From JAFLUQ01 sp964551215 (GTDB lineage Bacteria; Bacillota; Clostridia; UMGS1883): a stretch of 14,417 bases of DNA. The stretch covers positions 1-14,417 of the forward strand of contig CAZKBV010000039.1 in the NCBI GenBank assembly GCA_964551215.1. Reading direction: 5' to 3'. Under the pieces are notes generated by a model. That model had not been told where the DNA came from, did no database searches, and saw only the letters and a program-made list of their open reading frames with translations. This document shows, one piece after another, positions 7,329 through 13,479 of the stretch. Made by a program: the position numbers and the translations under genes. Position 1 is the stretch's first letter; each line of letters starts with the position of its first letter.

Positions 7329-7361
7329 CGCTCCTTGCAAGCAAAGCGGAGCGTTGCTCCG
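7329..7361 (+). other. Mutually exclusive hairpins next to the repeat
   Basis: CGCTCC (7329-7334) can pair with GGAGCG (7348-7353). Alternatively CGGAGC (7347-7352) can pair with GCTCCG (7356-7361) over a GTT loop. The two pairings share bases and exclude each other. They lie between the second terminator and the rpsB promoter, so they are probably not part of the rpsB transcript and may belong to the dispersed repeat. Confidence 0.4.
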
Positions 7362-7389
7362 ATTTAAACAAAAAATTTTGGAAAAATAC

Positions 7390-7418
7390 TTGCAATTATT
7401 GAAAGTCTGTGATATAAT
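7390..7418 (+). promoter_or_regulatory. Promoter of rpsB-tsf
   Basis: TTGCAA (7390-7395), a 17-base spacer and TATAAT (7413-7418), with an extended -10 TGA just upstream (7410-7412), make a strong promoter. An A/T-rich tract (7366-7389) immediately upstream resembles an UP element, as expected for a ribosomal protein gene. The likely transcription start is near 7425. Confidence 0.78.
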
Positions 7419-7424
7419 AATTCG

Positions 7425-7579
7425 GCATGGAAAATCCATGCGACTACACACATCATCTGAGTCTAAGGCCGTGTGCTTTGGTTTACCGAAGTTGGCCGGG
7501 CGTGGACGGTGGTGGAGGCCGCGCCAATATTTGACATGGATTCGGTGCGGAAAACTAAAATAATCGGAGGTGTTTTAAC
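7425..7579 (+). promoter_or_regulatory. Structured 5' leader of rpsB, possible S2 autoregulatory site
   Basis: The leader of about 155 bases opens with a perfect hairpin, GCATGGA (7425-7431) with TCCATGC (7435-7441). A second arm is GGCC (7467-7470) with GGCC (7494-7497), enclosing CTTTGG (7476-7481) paired with CCGAAG (7486-7491) over a TTTA loop. A G-rich stretch (7495-7528) follows, then GGAGGTG 7 bases before the start codon. Ribosomal protein leaders are often bound by their own product, and S2 autoregulation is known in other bacteria. That this leader binds S2 is inference. The frame open from 7261 to 7563 overlaps the promoter and these hairpins and is not a gene. Confidence 0.5.
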
Positions 7580-8311
7580 ATGTCAGTTATTTCCATGAAA
7601 CAGCTTTTGGAGGCAGGCGTTCATTTCGGCCATCAGACAAGAAGATGGAACCCGAAAATGGCGGAATATATTTTTACCGAGCGCAACGGTATATATATTA
7701 TCGACCTTCAGAAGACAGTTAAGAAAATCGAAGAGGCTTATTCCTTCATTCGCGATGTTGCCGCTAATGGCGGCGAAGTCCTTTTCGTAGGCACAAAGAA
7801 GCAGGCCCAGGAAACTATCCGCGAGGAAGCCCAGAGAGTCGGTATGCACTATGTTGACGCCCGCTGGCTCGGCGGTATGCTCACAAACTTCAAAACCATT
7901 GAGCAGAGAATCAAGCGCCTTGCCCAGCTCCACAAGATGGAAGAGGACGGCACCTTTGACCTTCTTCCCAAGAAAGAGGTTATCGGTCTTAGGGGCGAAA
8001 TGGACAAACTCGAAAAGTATCTCGGCGGTATCAAGAACATGAAGAAGGCTCCCGAGGCAATTTTCGTTGTTGATCCCCGAAAGGAAAGAATAGCTATTTC
8101 CGAAGCCAAAAAGCTTCACATTCCCATTGTCGCAATTGTTGATACAAACTGTGATCCGGAGGATGTTGACTATGTTATCCCCGGCAATGACGATGCTATC
8201 CGCGCCGTTAAGCTTGTTACCTCCACTATCGCCAACGCAATTATTGAAGGCCGCGAAGGTCAGATGGGCGCTGCCGCCGACGAAAACGAAGAAATTGACA
8301 TTACTCTTTAA
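7580..8311 (+). CDS. rpsB: 30S ribosomal protein S2
   Basis: S2 is an essential small-subunit protein that binds late at the head-body junction of the 30S subunit. The 243-residue length is typical. Family signatures are clear: MKQLLEAGVHFGHQTRRWNP near the N-terminus, IYIIDLQKT, FVGTKKQAQ, RWLGGMLTNF, and DPRKERIAISEA with IPIVAIVDTNCDP in the C-terminal half. GGAGGTG lies 7 bases before the ATG. It is followed by tsf after 39 bases, the conserved bacterial order, and the two are probably co-transcribed from the promoter at 7390-7418. Confidence 0.98.
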   Translation: MSVISMKQLLEAGVHFGHQTRRWNPKMAEYIFTERNGIYIIDLQKTVKKIEEAYSFIRDVAANGGEVLFVGTKKQAQETIREEAQRVGMHYVDARWLGGMLTNFKTIEQRIKRLAQLHKMEEDGTFDLLPKKEVIGLRGEMDKLEKYLGGIKNMKKAPEAIFVVDPRKERIAISEAKKLHIPIVAIVDTNCDPEDVDYVIPGNDDAIRAVKLVTSTIANAIIEGREGQMGAAADENEEIDITL

Positions 8312-8350
8312 ATCCACATGAATTTGACTCAGGAAGGAATGAATTAAATT

Positions 8351-9265
8351 ATGAATTTTACAGCTCAGGATGTTAAAGCATTGAGAGAAAAAACCGGCTG
8401 CGGTATGATGGACTGCAAAAAGGCTCTTACGGAGTGCGGCGGAGATATGGATAAGGCGGTGGATTTTCTCAGGGAAAAGGGTCTCGCGAAGGCTGAAAAG
8501 AAGGCCGGCCGCGTTGCGGCGGAAGGTATAGTTGACGTTGTTATAGAAAACGGCGTCGGCGCGGTTGTCGAGGTAAACAGCGAAACCGACTTCGTAGGCA
8601 AAAACGCGGAATTTCGCGGCTTTGTGAACAGCGTCGCGAAGCAGATTATCGCCGAAAATCCCGAAAGCGTTGAGGTGCTTCTTGACTCTCCCTTTATCGC
8701 CAACCCTTCTCAAACGGTTGACGCCGCTCTTAAAGAGAAGATAGCTACTATCGGCGAGAATATGAATATTCGCCGTTTTGCTCGGTTCGACGGCGTTCTT
8801 GTCGGCTATGTTCACGGCGAAGGCAGAATCGGCGTTCTTGTTAAGTTTAACGTAGGCGACGCCGCCAAAGCGGAAACCGAGGAATTTAAGACTTATGCCA
8901 AGGATATTGCCATGCAGGTTGCCGCCGCTTATCCGGAGTATACCGACATTTCCGATGTTCCGGCCGATGTTGTCGCGAAGGAAACCGAAATCTTCAAGGC
9001 TCAGGCGATGAACGAGGGCAAGCCCGAAGCTATTGCCGAAAAGATGGTTGTCGGGCGTCTCCAGAAGCGTTATAAGGAGCTTTGCCTTGTTGAGCAGCCC
9101 TTTATTAAGGATGCCGATATAACCGTAAAGAAATATACCGAAGATACCGCAAAGGCTCTCGGTACTTCTATTGAAATAGTGACCTTTGCCCGCCTTGAAA
9201 AGGGAGAGGGCCTTGAGAAAAAGGAAGAAAACTTCGCCGACGAAGTTGCTTCCATGATGAAATAA
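8351..9265 (+). CDS. tsf: Translation elongation factor Ts
   Basis: EF-Ts is the guanine nucleotide exchange factor that recycles EF-Tu from GDP to GTP. The 304 residues carry the N-terminal UBA-like module (1-45, with LREKTGCGMMDCKKAL), the TDFVGKN motif (79-85) that contacts EF-Tu, and two core domains with a coiled region near the C-terminus. The upstream AGGAAGG (8331-8337) is 13 bases from the ATG, a long distance. Between them lies an ATG AAT TAA (8339-8347), which could be a chance minicistron. The start at 8351 agrees with the conserved MNFTAQDVKALREKTG N-terminus. The gene ends before a strong terminator. Confidence 0.98.
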   Translation: MNFTAQDVKALREKTGCGMMDCKKALTECGGDMDKAVDFLREKGLAKAEKKAGRVAAEGIVDVVIENGVGAVVEVNSETDFVGKNAEFRGFVNSVAKQIIAENPESVEVLLDSPFIANPSQTVDAALKEKIATIGENMNIRRFARFDGVLVGYVHGEGRIGVLVKFNVGDAAKAETEEFKTYAKDIAMQVAAAYPEYTDISDVPADVVAKETEIFKAQAMNEGKPEAIAEKMVVGRLQKRYKELCLVEQPFIKDADITVKKYTEDTAKALGTSIEIVTFARLEKGEGLEKKEENFADEVASMMK

Positions 9266-9289
9266 TCTAACCTAAATACAGTCAATGTT

Positions 9290-9326
9290 AAAGCCCCGAT
9301 AAACCGCGTGTTTATCGGGGCTTTTT
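9290..9326 (+). terminator. Intrinsic terminator of rpsB-tsf
   Basis: A perfect 15-base-pair stem (9290-9304 with 9310-9324) has a 5-base loop and ends in TTTTT. On the minus strand the stem is followed by only three T's, so it is a weaker stop for pyrE. The minus strand also has a small stem, CGCT with AGCG, followed by six T's around 9330-9349 that may help end the pyrE transcript. Confidence 0.88.
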
Positions 9327-9362
9327 GTAAAAAACGCTGACTTAAGCGGTAAAACCGGTTTT

Positions 9363-9992
9363 TTACTTTATCCAGCTTTCGTCATCGGGATTATCTCTGA
9401 ATTTCAGTATTCTTTCGCAGTCCGCCTTTTCGATGTAGCCTTCCTCGGCGGCGGTTTCTACGAGAGCGTCAAGGTTTGAAAGGCTCACGTTTTTCACGTC
9501 CGCGGCGGCAAGACGCTCCAATCCCTTCTTCATGCCATAGGTGAAAATGCTGGCAACGCCAAGCACCTCGGCTCCGGCTTCACGAAGCACGTTTACTACC
9601 TCTAAAACGCTTCCGCCGGTAGAAATAAGGTCTTCGACAACCACGACCCTTTGCCCCTTTTCCAGCTTTCCCTCAATTTGGTTGGCTCTGCCGTGATCCT
9701 TTGCGCCGCTGCGCACATATCCCATTGGAAGCCCCATAAGGTGGGCGGTTATCGCGGCGTGAGCTATGCCCGCCGTGCTTGTACCCATGAGAACCTCGAC
9801 GTCGGGGTAGTTTTCTTCAATTACCTTTTTAAGGCCTTCCTCCACGCTTGTACGCACCTGCGGCGCAGTGAGCGTAAGGCGGTTGTCGCAGTATATGGGG
9901 CTTTTGATTCCGCTTGCCCATGTAAAGGGCTGACGGGGGCGGAGAAACACCGCTCCTATTGAAAGCAATCCCTTTGCTATCGTTTTTTCCAT
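9363..9992 (-). CDS. pyrE: Orotate phosphoribosyltransferase
   Basis: PyrE joins orotate to PRPP to give orotidine 5'-monophosphate, the fifth step of de novo pyrimidine synthesis. The 209 residues show the PRPP-binding motif VVVVEDLISTGGS (116-128), the catalytic-loop region AKDHGRANQIEG (about 97-108), and the N-terminal FTWASGIKSPIYCDNR. AGGAGG lies 7 bases before the ATG and overlaps the last codons of the upstream lipoprotein gene, whose stop is only 2 bases away. It is the last gene of a minus-strand operon that begins with argD. No other pyrimidine gene is present here, so pyrE is separated from any pyr operon. Shared regulation with arginine genes is inferred from the gene spacing. 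Confidence 0.96.
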   Translation of the reverse strand: MEKTIAKGLLSIGAVFLRPRQPFTWASGIKSPIYCDNRLTLTAPQVRTSVEEGLKKVIEENYPDVEVLMGTSTAGIAHAAITAHLMGLPMGYVRSGAKDHGRANQIEGKLEKGQRVVVVEDLISTGGSVLEVVNVLREAGAEVLGVASIFTYGMKKGLERLAAADVKNVSLSNLDALVETAAEEGYIEKADCERILKFRDNPDDESWIK

Positions 9993-9994
9993 AA

Positions 9995-10381
9995 CTATTC
10001 CTCCTGTTTTGTATATGTTGTATTTTCCAACTTCAGCTCGTTTCCAAAGACCGAAACTCTTTCCTTTCTGTCCTCGGTTTTTATAAGCCTCTCGTACTGC
10101 ACCTCTCCCCTGTCGTTAAGGGAGTATTTGTCCCGGCGGTAAAAGGCAATTTTCCCGCCTTTAAGCTCGTACCTTCCGCTTTCGGAAACCACAAGCCCGA
10201 CTTCCTCCCCCAAGCGTTCCAGCTCGTAGGTGCCGTCGGCGTTAAAATACACCCGTCCGCTTTCGCCGCTCCAGCCGCCGTAAAGCTCCTCCTCGTCAAC
10301 CGAGGAACACGCCGCGAGCAGAAACGCGAGAGCCGCCGCCAAAACCGATAAAGCCGCTATTCGTAATCCTTTACCATACAT
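9995..10381 (-). CDS. Small lipoprotein with a beta-rich, lipocalin-like domain
   Basis: This predicted exported lipoprotein has unknown function. Starting at the ATG at 10381 it has 128 residues. The signal is MYGKGLRIAAL and a hydrophobic run ending in lipobox LAAC, with the lipidated Cys at residue 25. The mature part is short and strand-rich (YGGWSGESGRVYFNADGTY, then GRYELKGGKIAFYRR), similar in style to small lipocalin-like domains that read as G-W, F-x-x-DGTY, Y-x-I. The reading frame opens further upstream to 10459, but only the internal ATG places a signal peptide at the N-terminus. A GGGGGAG lies 11 bases before it. It overlaps the GNAT gene by 25 bases and ends 2 bases before pyrE, so it is part of the same operon. 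Confidence 0.75.
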   Translation of the reverse strand: MYGKGLRIAALSVLAAALAFLLAACSSVDEEELYGGWSGESGRVYFNADGTYELERLGEEVGLVVSESGRYELKGGKIAFYRRDKYSLNDRGEVQYERLIKTEDRKERVSVFGNELKLENTTYTKQEE

Positions 10382-10836
10382 ATCCGTATATACTCCCCCG
10401 TATCCTCCGCTGATTTTACGTAGTATCCCCTTGAATAGTAAAACCGCATTATTTCGCAAACCTTGCTGGCGGTGTGGAGGGTTATATGCTTCATACCCCT
10501 ATTTAGAGCCGTTATATCCGCCATTTTTATCAGCGACTTTCCTATGCCGTTGTTGCGGTATTCTCCGCTCACACCGAAGCGGCTGAGATAGGCGGTTTTC
10601 GTTTCATAATCAAAATCCAGCCTGAGACTGCCAACGACAATATTGTCAATGTACGCCACAAGGACGGTTTTTGTTTCAATATCCCGTCGCACGTCCTCCT
10701 CGGTTTCATGGAGAGCCTGTATATCCCGAAGCCCTGCCATTTGGCAGTATTTTTCAAAGGCCTCGTGAGTGATTTCGGATATTGCCGCCGCGTCGTCCCT
10801 TTTTGCGCGGCGCACCTGAAAAAATCCCGTATCCAT
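10357..10836 (-). CDS. GNAT-family N-acetyltransferase
   Basis: This is an acetyl-CoA-dependent N-acetyltransferase of the GNAT superfamily, 159 residues, substrate unknown. The acetyl-CoA pyrophosphate motif is RNNGIG (94-99) after the strand AYLSRFGVS, followed by the helix SLIKMAD. The C-terminal half has the usual ITLHTA strand and the FYYSRGY element. It starts 3 bases after the argF stop, has no clear Shine-Dalgarno sequence, and is probably translated by reinitiation. Its place in an arginine operon raises the possibility of an amino-acid acetylation role, for example on glutamate or a related substrate. It is not recognisable as ArgA and could equally be unrelated to the pathway. Confidence 0.85.
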   Translation of the reverse strand: MDTGFFQVRRAKRDDAAAISEITHEAFEKYCQMAGLRDIQALHETEEDVRRDIETKTVLVAYIDNIVVGSLRLDFDYETKTAYLSRFGVSGEYRNNGIGKSLIKMADITALNRGMKHITLHTASKVCEIMRFYYSRGYYVKSAEDTGEYIRICMVKDYE

Positions 10837-10839
10837 ATT

Positions 10840-11763
10840 TTACGCCATAAGCAGAGCCATAACCGCCTTCTGCGCGTGGAGACGGTTTTCGGCCTCGTCG
10901 AAGATTACGCTGTGAGGTCCGTCTATAACGTCCTCGGTAACCTCGAAGCCCCTGTACGCGGGCAGACAGTGGAGGAATATAGCCTCCTCGTCCGCCTTGG
11001 CAAAAAGCTCCTTATTTACCTGATAGCCGGAGAAATGCTTGACCTTTTCGGCCTTTTCGGTCTCCTGCCCCATTGAAACCCATGTGTCGGTGCAGACAAC
11101 GTCCGCTCCGGAAATAGCTTCCTCCGGGTCGTAGGTGACCAATACCTTTGCGCCTGTGGCTTTGGCGTCGTTTTTGGCATTTTCAACTATTTCGCTTCTG
11201 CACTCATACCCCTTTGGCGTAGCCACCGCCACGTCCATTCCCAGCTTCGCGCAGCCGTAAAGATAGGAGTGAGCCATATTGTTGCCGTCGCCTATATACG
11301 CCAGCTTAAGCCCTTCAAGGCGTCCCTTCTTTTCGGCGACGGTTTGCATATCCGCAAGCACCTGACAAGGATGCACCAGATCCGTAAGACCGTTTATTAC
11401 GGGAACCGTGCCGTACTTTGCCAAATCCTCCACGTCGGACTGCTTAAAGGTACGTATCATAATTCCGTCCACATAGCGGCTGAGTACGTTGGCGGTGTCG
11501 TATATGCTTTCTCCCCTGCCAAGCTGAATGTCGTTGGAGGAAAGGAAGATTCCCTGCCCGCCAAGCTGATAAATGCCCGTCTGGAAGGAAACGCGGGTTC
11601 TTGTTGAGGATTTCGAGAATATCATAGCCAAGGTTTTTCCCGCAAGGATAGGATGCTTTATTCCGGCCTTAAGCTCCTTTTTCAGCTTATCCGCAAGGGC
11701 GAGGGTTTCTTTTATGTCATCTGTGCTCCAATCGTGGAGAGTGAGCAAATGCTTCTGATTCAT
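10840..11763 (-). CDS. argF: Ornithine carbamoyltransferase
   Basis: ArgF transfers the carbamoyl group of carbamoyl phosphate to ornithine, giving citrulline. The 307 residues show the carbamoyl phosphate motif SSTRTR (52-57), HPCQ (131-134), DTWVSMG (226-232, ornithine loop) and HCLP (265-268) with AYRG. The SMG motif favours ornithine over aspartate as the substrate. Its ATG overlaps the argD stop by one base (TAATG), with GGAGG 10 bases upstream, so it is translationally coupled to argD. The catabolic form arcB is less likely, given the pairing with argD and the ARG-box promoter. Confidence 0.96.
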   Translation of the reverse strand: MNQKHLLTLHDWSTDDIKETLALADKLKKELKAGIKHPILAGKTLAMIFSKSSTRTRVSFQTGIYQLGGQGIFLSSNDIQLGRGESIYDTANVLSRYVDGIMIRTFKQSDVEDLAKYGTVPVINGLTDLVHPCQVLADMQTVAEKKGRLEGLKLAYIGDGNNMAHSYLYGCAKLGMDVAVATPKGYECRSEIVENAKNDAKATGAKVLVTYDPEEAISGADVVCTDTWVSMGQETEKAEKVKHFSGYQVNKELFAKADEEAIFLHCLPAYRGFEVTEDVIDGPHSVIFDEAENRLHAQKAVMALLMA

Positions 11764-12941
11764 TACAGTACAGCCTCCAATTCGGAAATAAATTTGTCGA
11801 TGTGTTCTTTCTTTATAATAAGGGGCGGCAAAATCCGCAGCGTATGCCCGCCGCAGCTTCCCACAAGAACCCTTCGGGCGAACAGCTTTTCCTGCGCTTC
11901 CTTCGCCATGCCGTCGGGCATCTGTACGCCTATCATAAGGCCCTTTCTCCTGATTTCAAGGATTTGAGGGGAATTTATCGCCCTGAGCCTTTCCTCAAAA
12001 TATTCGCCCATTGCCGCCGCGTTTTCGCAGATATGCTCCTTTTCAAAGGCGTCGAACACAGCCATGCCCGCCGCCGTTGCAAGAGGATTGCCGCCGAAGG
12101 TGCCGCCGTGGTCGCCCGGTTCAAAGCCCTTTGCCGCAAATTCCTTTGCGCACAGCGCGCCAATGGGAACTCCGTTGCCCAAAGCCTTCGCGAGAGTAAA
12201 GATATCCGGCTCAACGGGAGTGGTCTGGTAGGCAAACATTTTGCCCGTTCTGCCCATACCCGTCTGAACCTCGTCGAAAATCAGCAATATATCCTTTTCG
12301 TCACAAAGTCGGCGCACCTTCATAAGATATTCGTCGGTGCATAGATGCACGCCGCTTTCCCCCTGAACAACCTCCAGCATAATCGCGCAGGTATTATCCG
12401 TAACCGCGGCTTCAAGAGCTTCAAAGTCGTTAATATCCACATGCTTTATGCCCGGTATAAGGGGCTTATAGGGCTTCTGATACTTTGGCTGGCCTGTGGC
12501 CGCGACTGTGGCAAGGGTGCGCCCGTGGAAGGAGCTGTTAAGGGTAATGATTTCGTACTTTTCCTTGCCCTGCTTGTAATAGTAAATTTTTGCCAGCTTC
12601 ATTGCGCCCTCGTTGGCTTCCGCTCCGCTGTTGCAGAAAAATACCCTGTCCGCAACGGAAGCGTCGCAGATTCTTTTTGCGAGAAGCGCCTGATTCTTTA
12701 TATAGTAAATACTGGACGTATGCAGCAGCTTTCCTGCCTGCTCGGTGATAGCCTTTGTAAAGCCCTCGTGGCAGTGGCCCAGAGCCGTAACCGCGATACC
12801 GGCGAACATATCTAAGTATTCCTCGCCCTCCTCTGTATAAAGGTACATACCTTTTCCGCGGTCGAACGCTACGGGGATTCTCTTGCCGAAGGTATTCATG
12901 TAGTATTCGGCGTCAATTTCCATGATTTTGTTTAATTCCAT
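11763..12941 (-). CDS. argD: Acetylornithine aminotransferase
   Basis: ArgD is a PLP enzyme that converts N-acetylglutamate semialdehyde and glutamate to N-acetylornithine and 2-oxoglutarate. The 392 residues carry the class-III aminotransferase signature: SGAEAN (105-110), the cofactor aspartate D223 in IFDEVQTG, and the Schiff-base lysine K252 in TLAKALGNG. AAGGGTG lies 8 bases before the ATG. It is the first gene of the operon and is read from the promoter at 13005-12977. ArgD and related ornithine or GABA aminotransferases are similar in sequence; the adjacent argF and the operator make ArgD the best call. Confidence 0.95.
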   Translation of the reverse strand: MELNKIMEIDAEYYMNTFGKRIPVAFDRGKGMYLYTEEGEEYLDMFAGIAVTALGHCHEGFTKAITEQAGKLLHTSSIYYIKNQALLAKRICDASVADRVFFCNSGAEANEGAMKLAKIYYYKQGKEKYEIITLNSSFHGRTLATVAATGQPKYQKPYKPLIPGIKHVDINDFEALEAAVTDNTCAIMLEVVQGESGVHLCTDEYLMKVRRLCDEKDILLIFDEVQTGMGRTGKMFAYQTTPVEPDIFTLAKALGNGVPIGALCAKEFAAKGFEPGDHGGTFGGNPLATAAGMAVFDAFEKEHICENAAAMGEYFEERLRAINSPQILEIRRKGLMIGVQMPDGMAKEAQEKLFARRVLVGSCGGHTLRILPPLIIKKEHIDKFISELEAVL

Positions 12942-12970
12942 CGTAATTTCACCCTTTGAAATGAAAGATA

Positions 12971-13005
12971 TGAATCATTATACACCTTTTTGCAAGATTA
13001 TGCAA
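12971..13005 (-). promoter_or_regulatory. argD operon promoter overlapped by two ARG-box-like operators
   Basis: On the minus strand TTGCAT (13005-13000) and TATAAT (12982-12977), 17 bases apart, form the promoter. Two palindromic elements cover it. TGAATCATTATACA (12971-12984) matches the ArgR/AhrC half-site pattern TGAAT-WWWW-ATTCA at 12 of 14 positions. TGCAAGATTATGCA (12991-13004) matches it at 10 of 14 and has perfect TTGCA/TGCAA arms. Their centres are 20 bases apart, two DNA turns, close to the 21-base spacing of tandem ARG boxes in enteric bacteria. Binding by an arginine repressor would block both the -10 and -35 elements. The repressor gene is not in the window. Confidence 0.7.
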
Positions 13006-13038
13006 TAGTTTTTTTGAAAATATTTAAAAATTTTAGCC

Positions 13039-13347
13039 TCACAGTTCGGAAATTATTTCGATAATTTTCATTGTGGCATATTGTTTTTCCGGTGTCAGGT
13101 TTTTAAACGCCGACAGTACCCTTTCATCCTGATAAATGCCGATTTTCCCGAAATAAAGCTCCTCCTCGGGGAAGCCCAAAACGGAGCAGATTCTTTCAAG
13201 AAGCTGAAAGCTTGCGCTGACGCTTCCCCGCTCTATACGGCTGGTGTATTCAACGGAAATATCCAGCCTTTCCGCAAGCTCCTCCTGAGTCATATTCAGT
13301 TCTTTGCGTCTGGATTTAATGCGCTGTCCGATAGCTTTGAAATTCAT
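13039..13347 (-). CDS. XRE-family helix-turn-helix regulator
   Basis: This DNA-binding regulator of the XRE (phage Cro/SinR-like) family has 102 residues. The helix-turn-helix module spans about 7-61, with MTQEELAERLDISVEYTSRIERG (19-41) covering the recognition helices. The remaining 40 residues may allow dimerisation. GGAGGTG lies 5 bases before the ATG. Its promoter faces that of the secreted protein gene at 13480, and an inverted repeat lies between them, so it could repress itself and that neighbour. The target is an inference. Its transcript runs toward argD, with no clear terminator between. Confidence 0.88.
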   Translation of the reverse strand: MNFKAIGQRIKSRRKELNMTQEELAERLDISVEYTSRIERGSVSASFQLLERICSVLGFPEEELYFGKIGIYQDERVLSAFKNLTPEKQYATMKIIEIISEL

Positions 13348-13370
13348 TTCAACACCTCCGTCTTTGATTT

Positions 13371-13399
13371 ATTTTATCAATATTGAAAAATAATGTTAA
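13371..13399 (-). promoter_or_regulatory. Promoter of the XRE regulator
   Basis: On the minus strand TTAACA (13399-13394) and TAAAAT (13376-13371) have a 17-base spacer. The spacer holds a perfect 10-base palindrome TCAATATTGA (13377-13386), a possible operator. The region is very A/T-rich, so the -10 assignment is less certain than for the other promoters here. Confidence 0.5.
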
Positions 13400-13417
13400 T
13401 GATTTTAAATATCATTA
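13397..13417. promoter_or_regulatory. Inverted repeat between divergent promoters, candidate XRE operator
   Basis: TAATGAT (13397-13403) and ATCATTA (13411-13417) are perfect inverted repeats with a 7-base A/T spacer. One arm overlaps the XRE gene -35 (13394-13399). The other abuts the -35 of the secreted protein gene (13418-13423). A dimeric repressor bound here could block both. The high A/T content makes a chance match possible. Confidence 0.5.
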
Positions 13418-13446
13418 TTGACAAATTAAATCATAAATGTTATAAT
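13418..13446 (+). promoter_or_regulatory. Consensus promoter of the secreted protein gene
   Basis: TTGACA (13418-13423), a 17-base spacer and TATAAT (13441-13446), with an extended -10 (TGT just before TATAAT), make a perfect sigma-A promoter. Transcription would begin near 13453, giving a leader of about 27 bases. Confidence 0.78.
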
Positions 13447-13479
13447 ATGCCTGTAAAATAAATTTTAGGAGGGTTTTGT

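Noticed and set aside
7261..7563. 100-codon plus-strand frame upstream of rpsB
   Set aside because: It runs through a terminator tail, a dispersed repeat, the rpsB promoter and leader hairpins, with no ribosome binding site.
7583..8815. 410-codon minus-strand open frame over rpsB and tsf
   Set aside because: The length is striking, but it lies fully antisense to two highly conserved genes. It has no promoter or ribosome binding site and its composition is that of a reverse-frame shadow.
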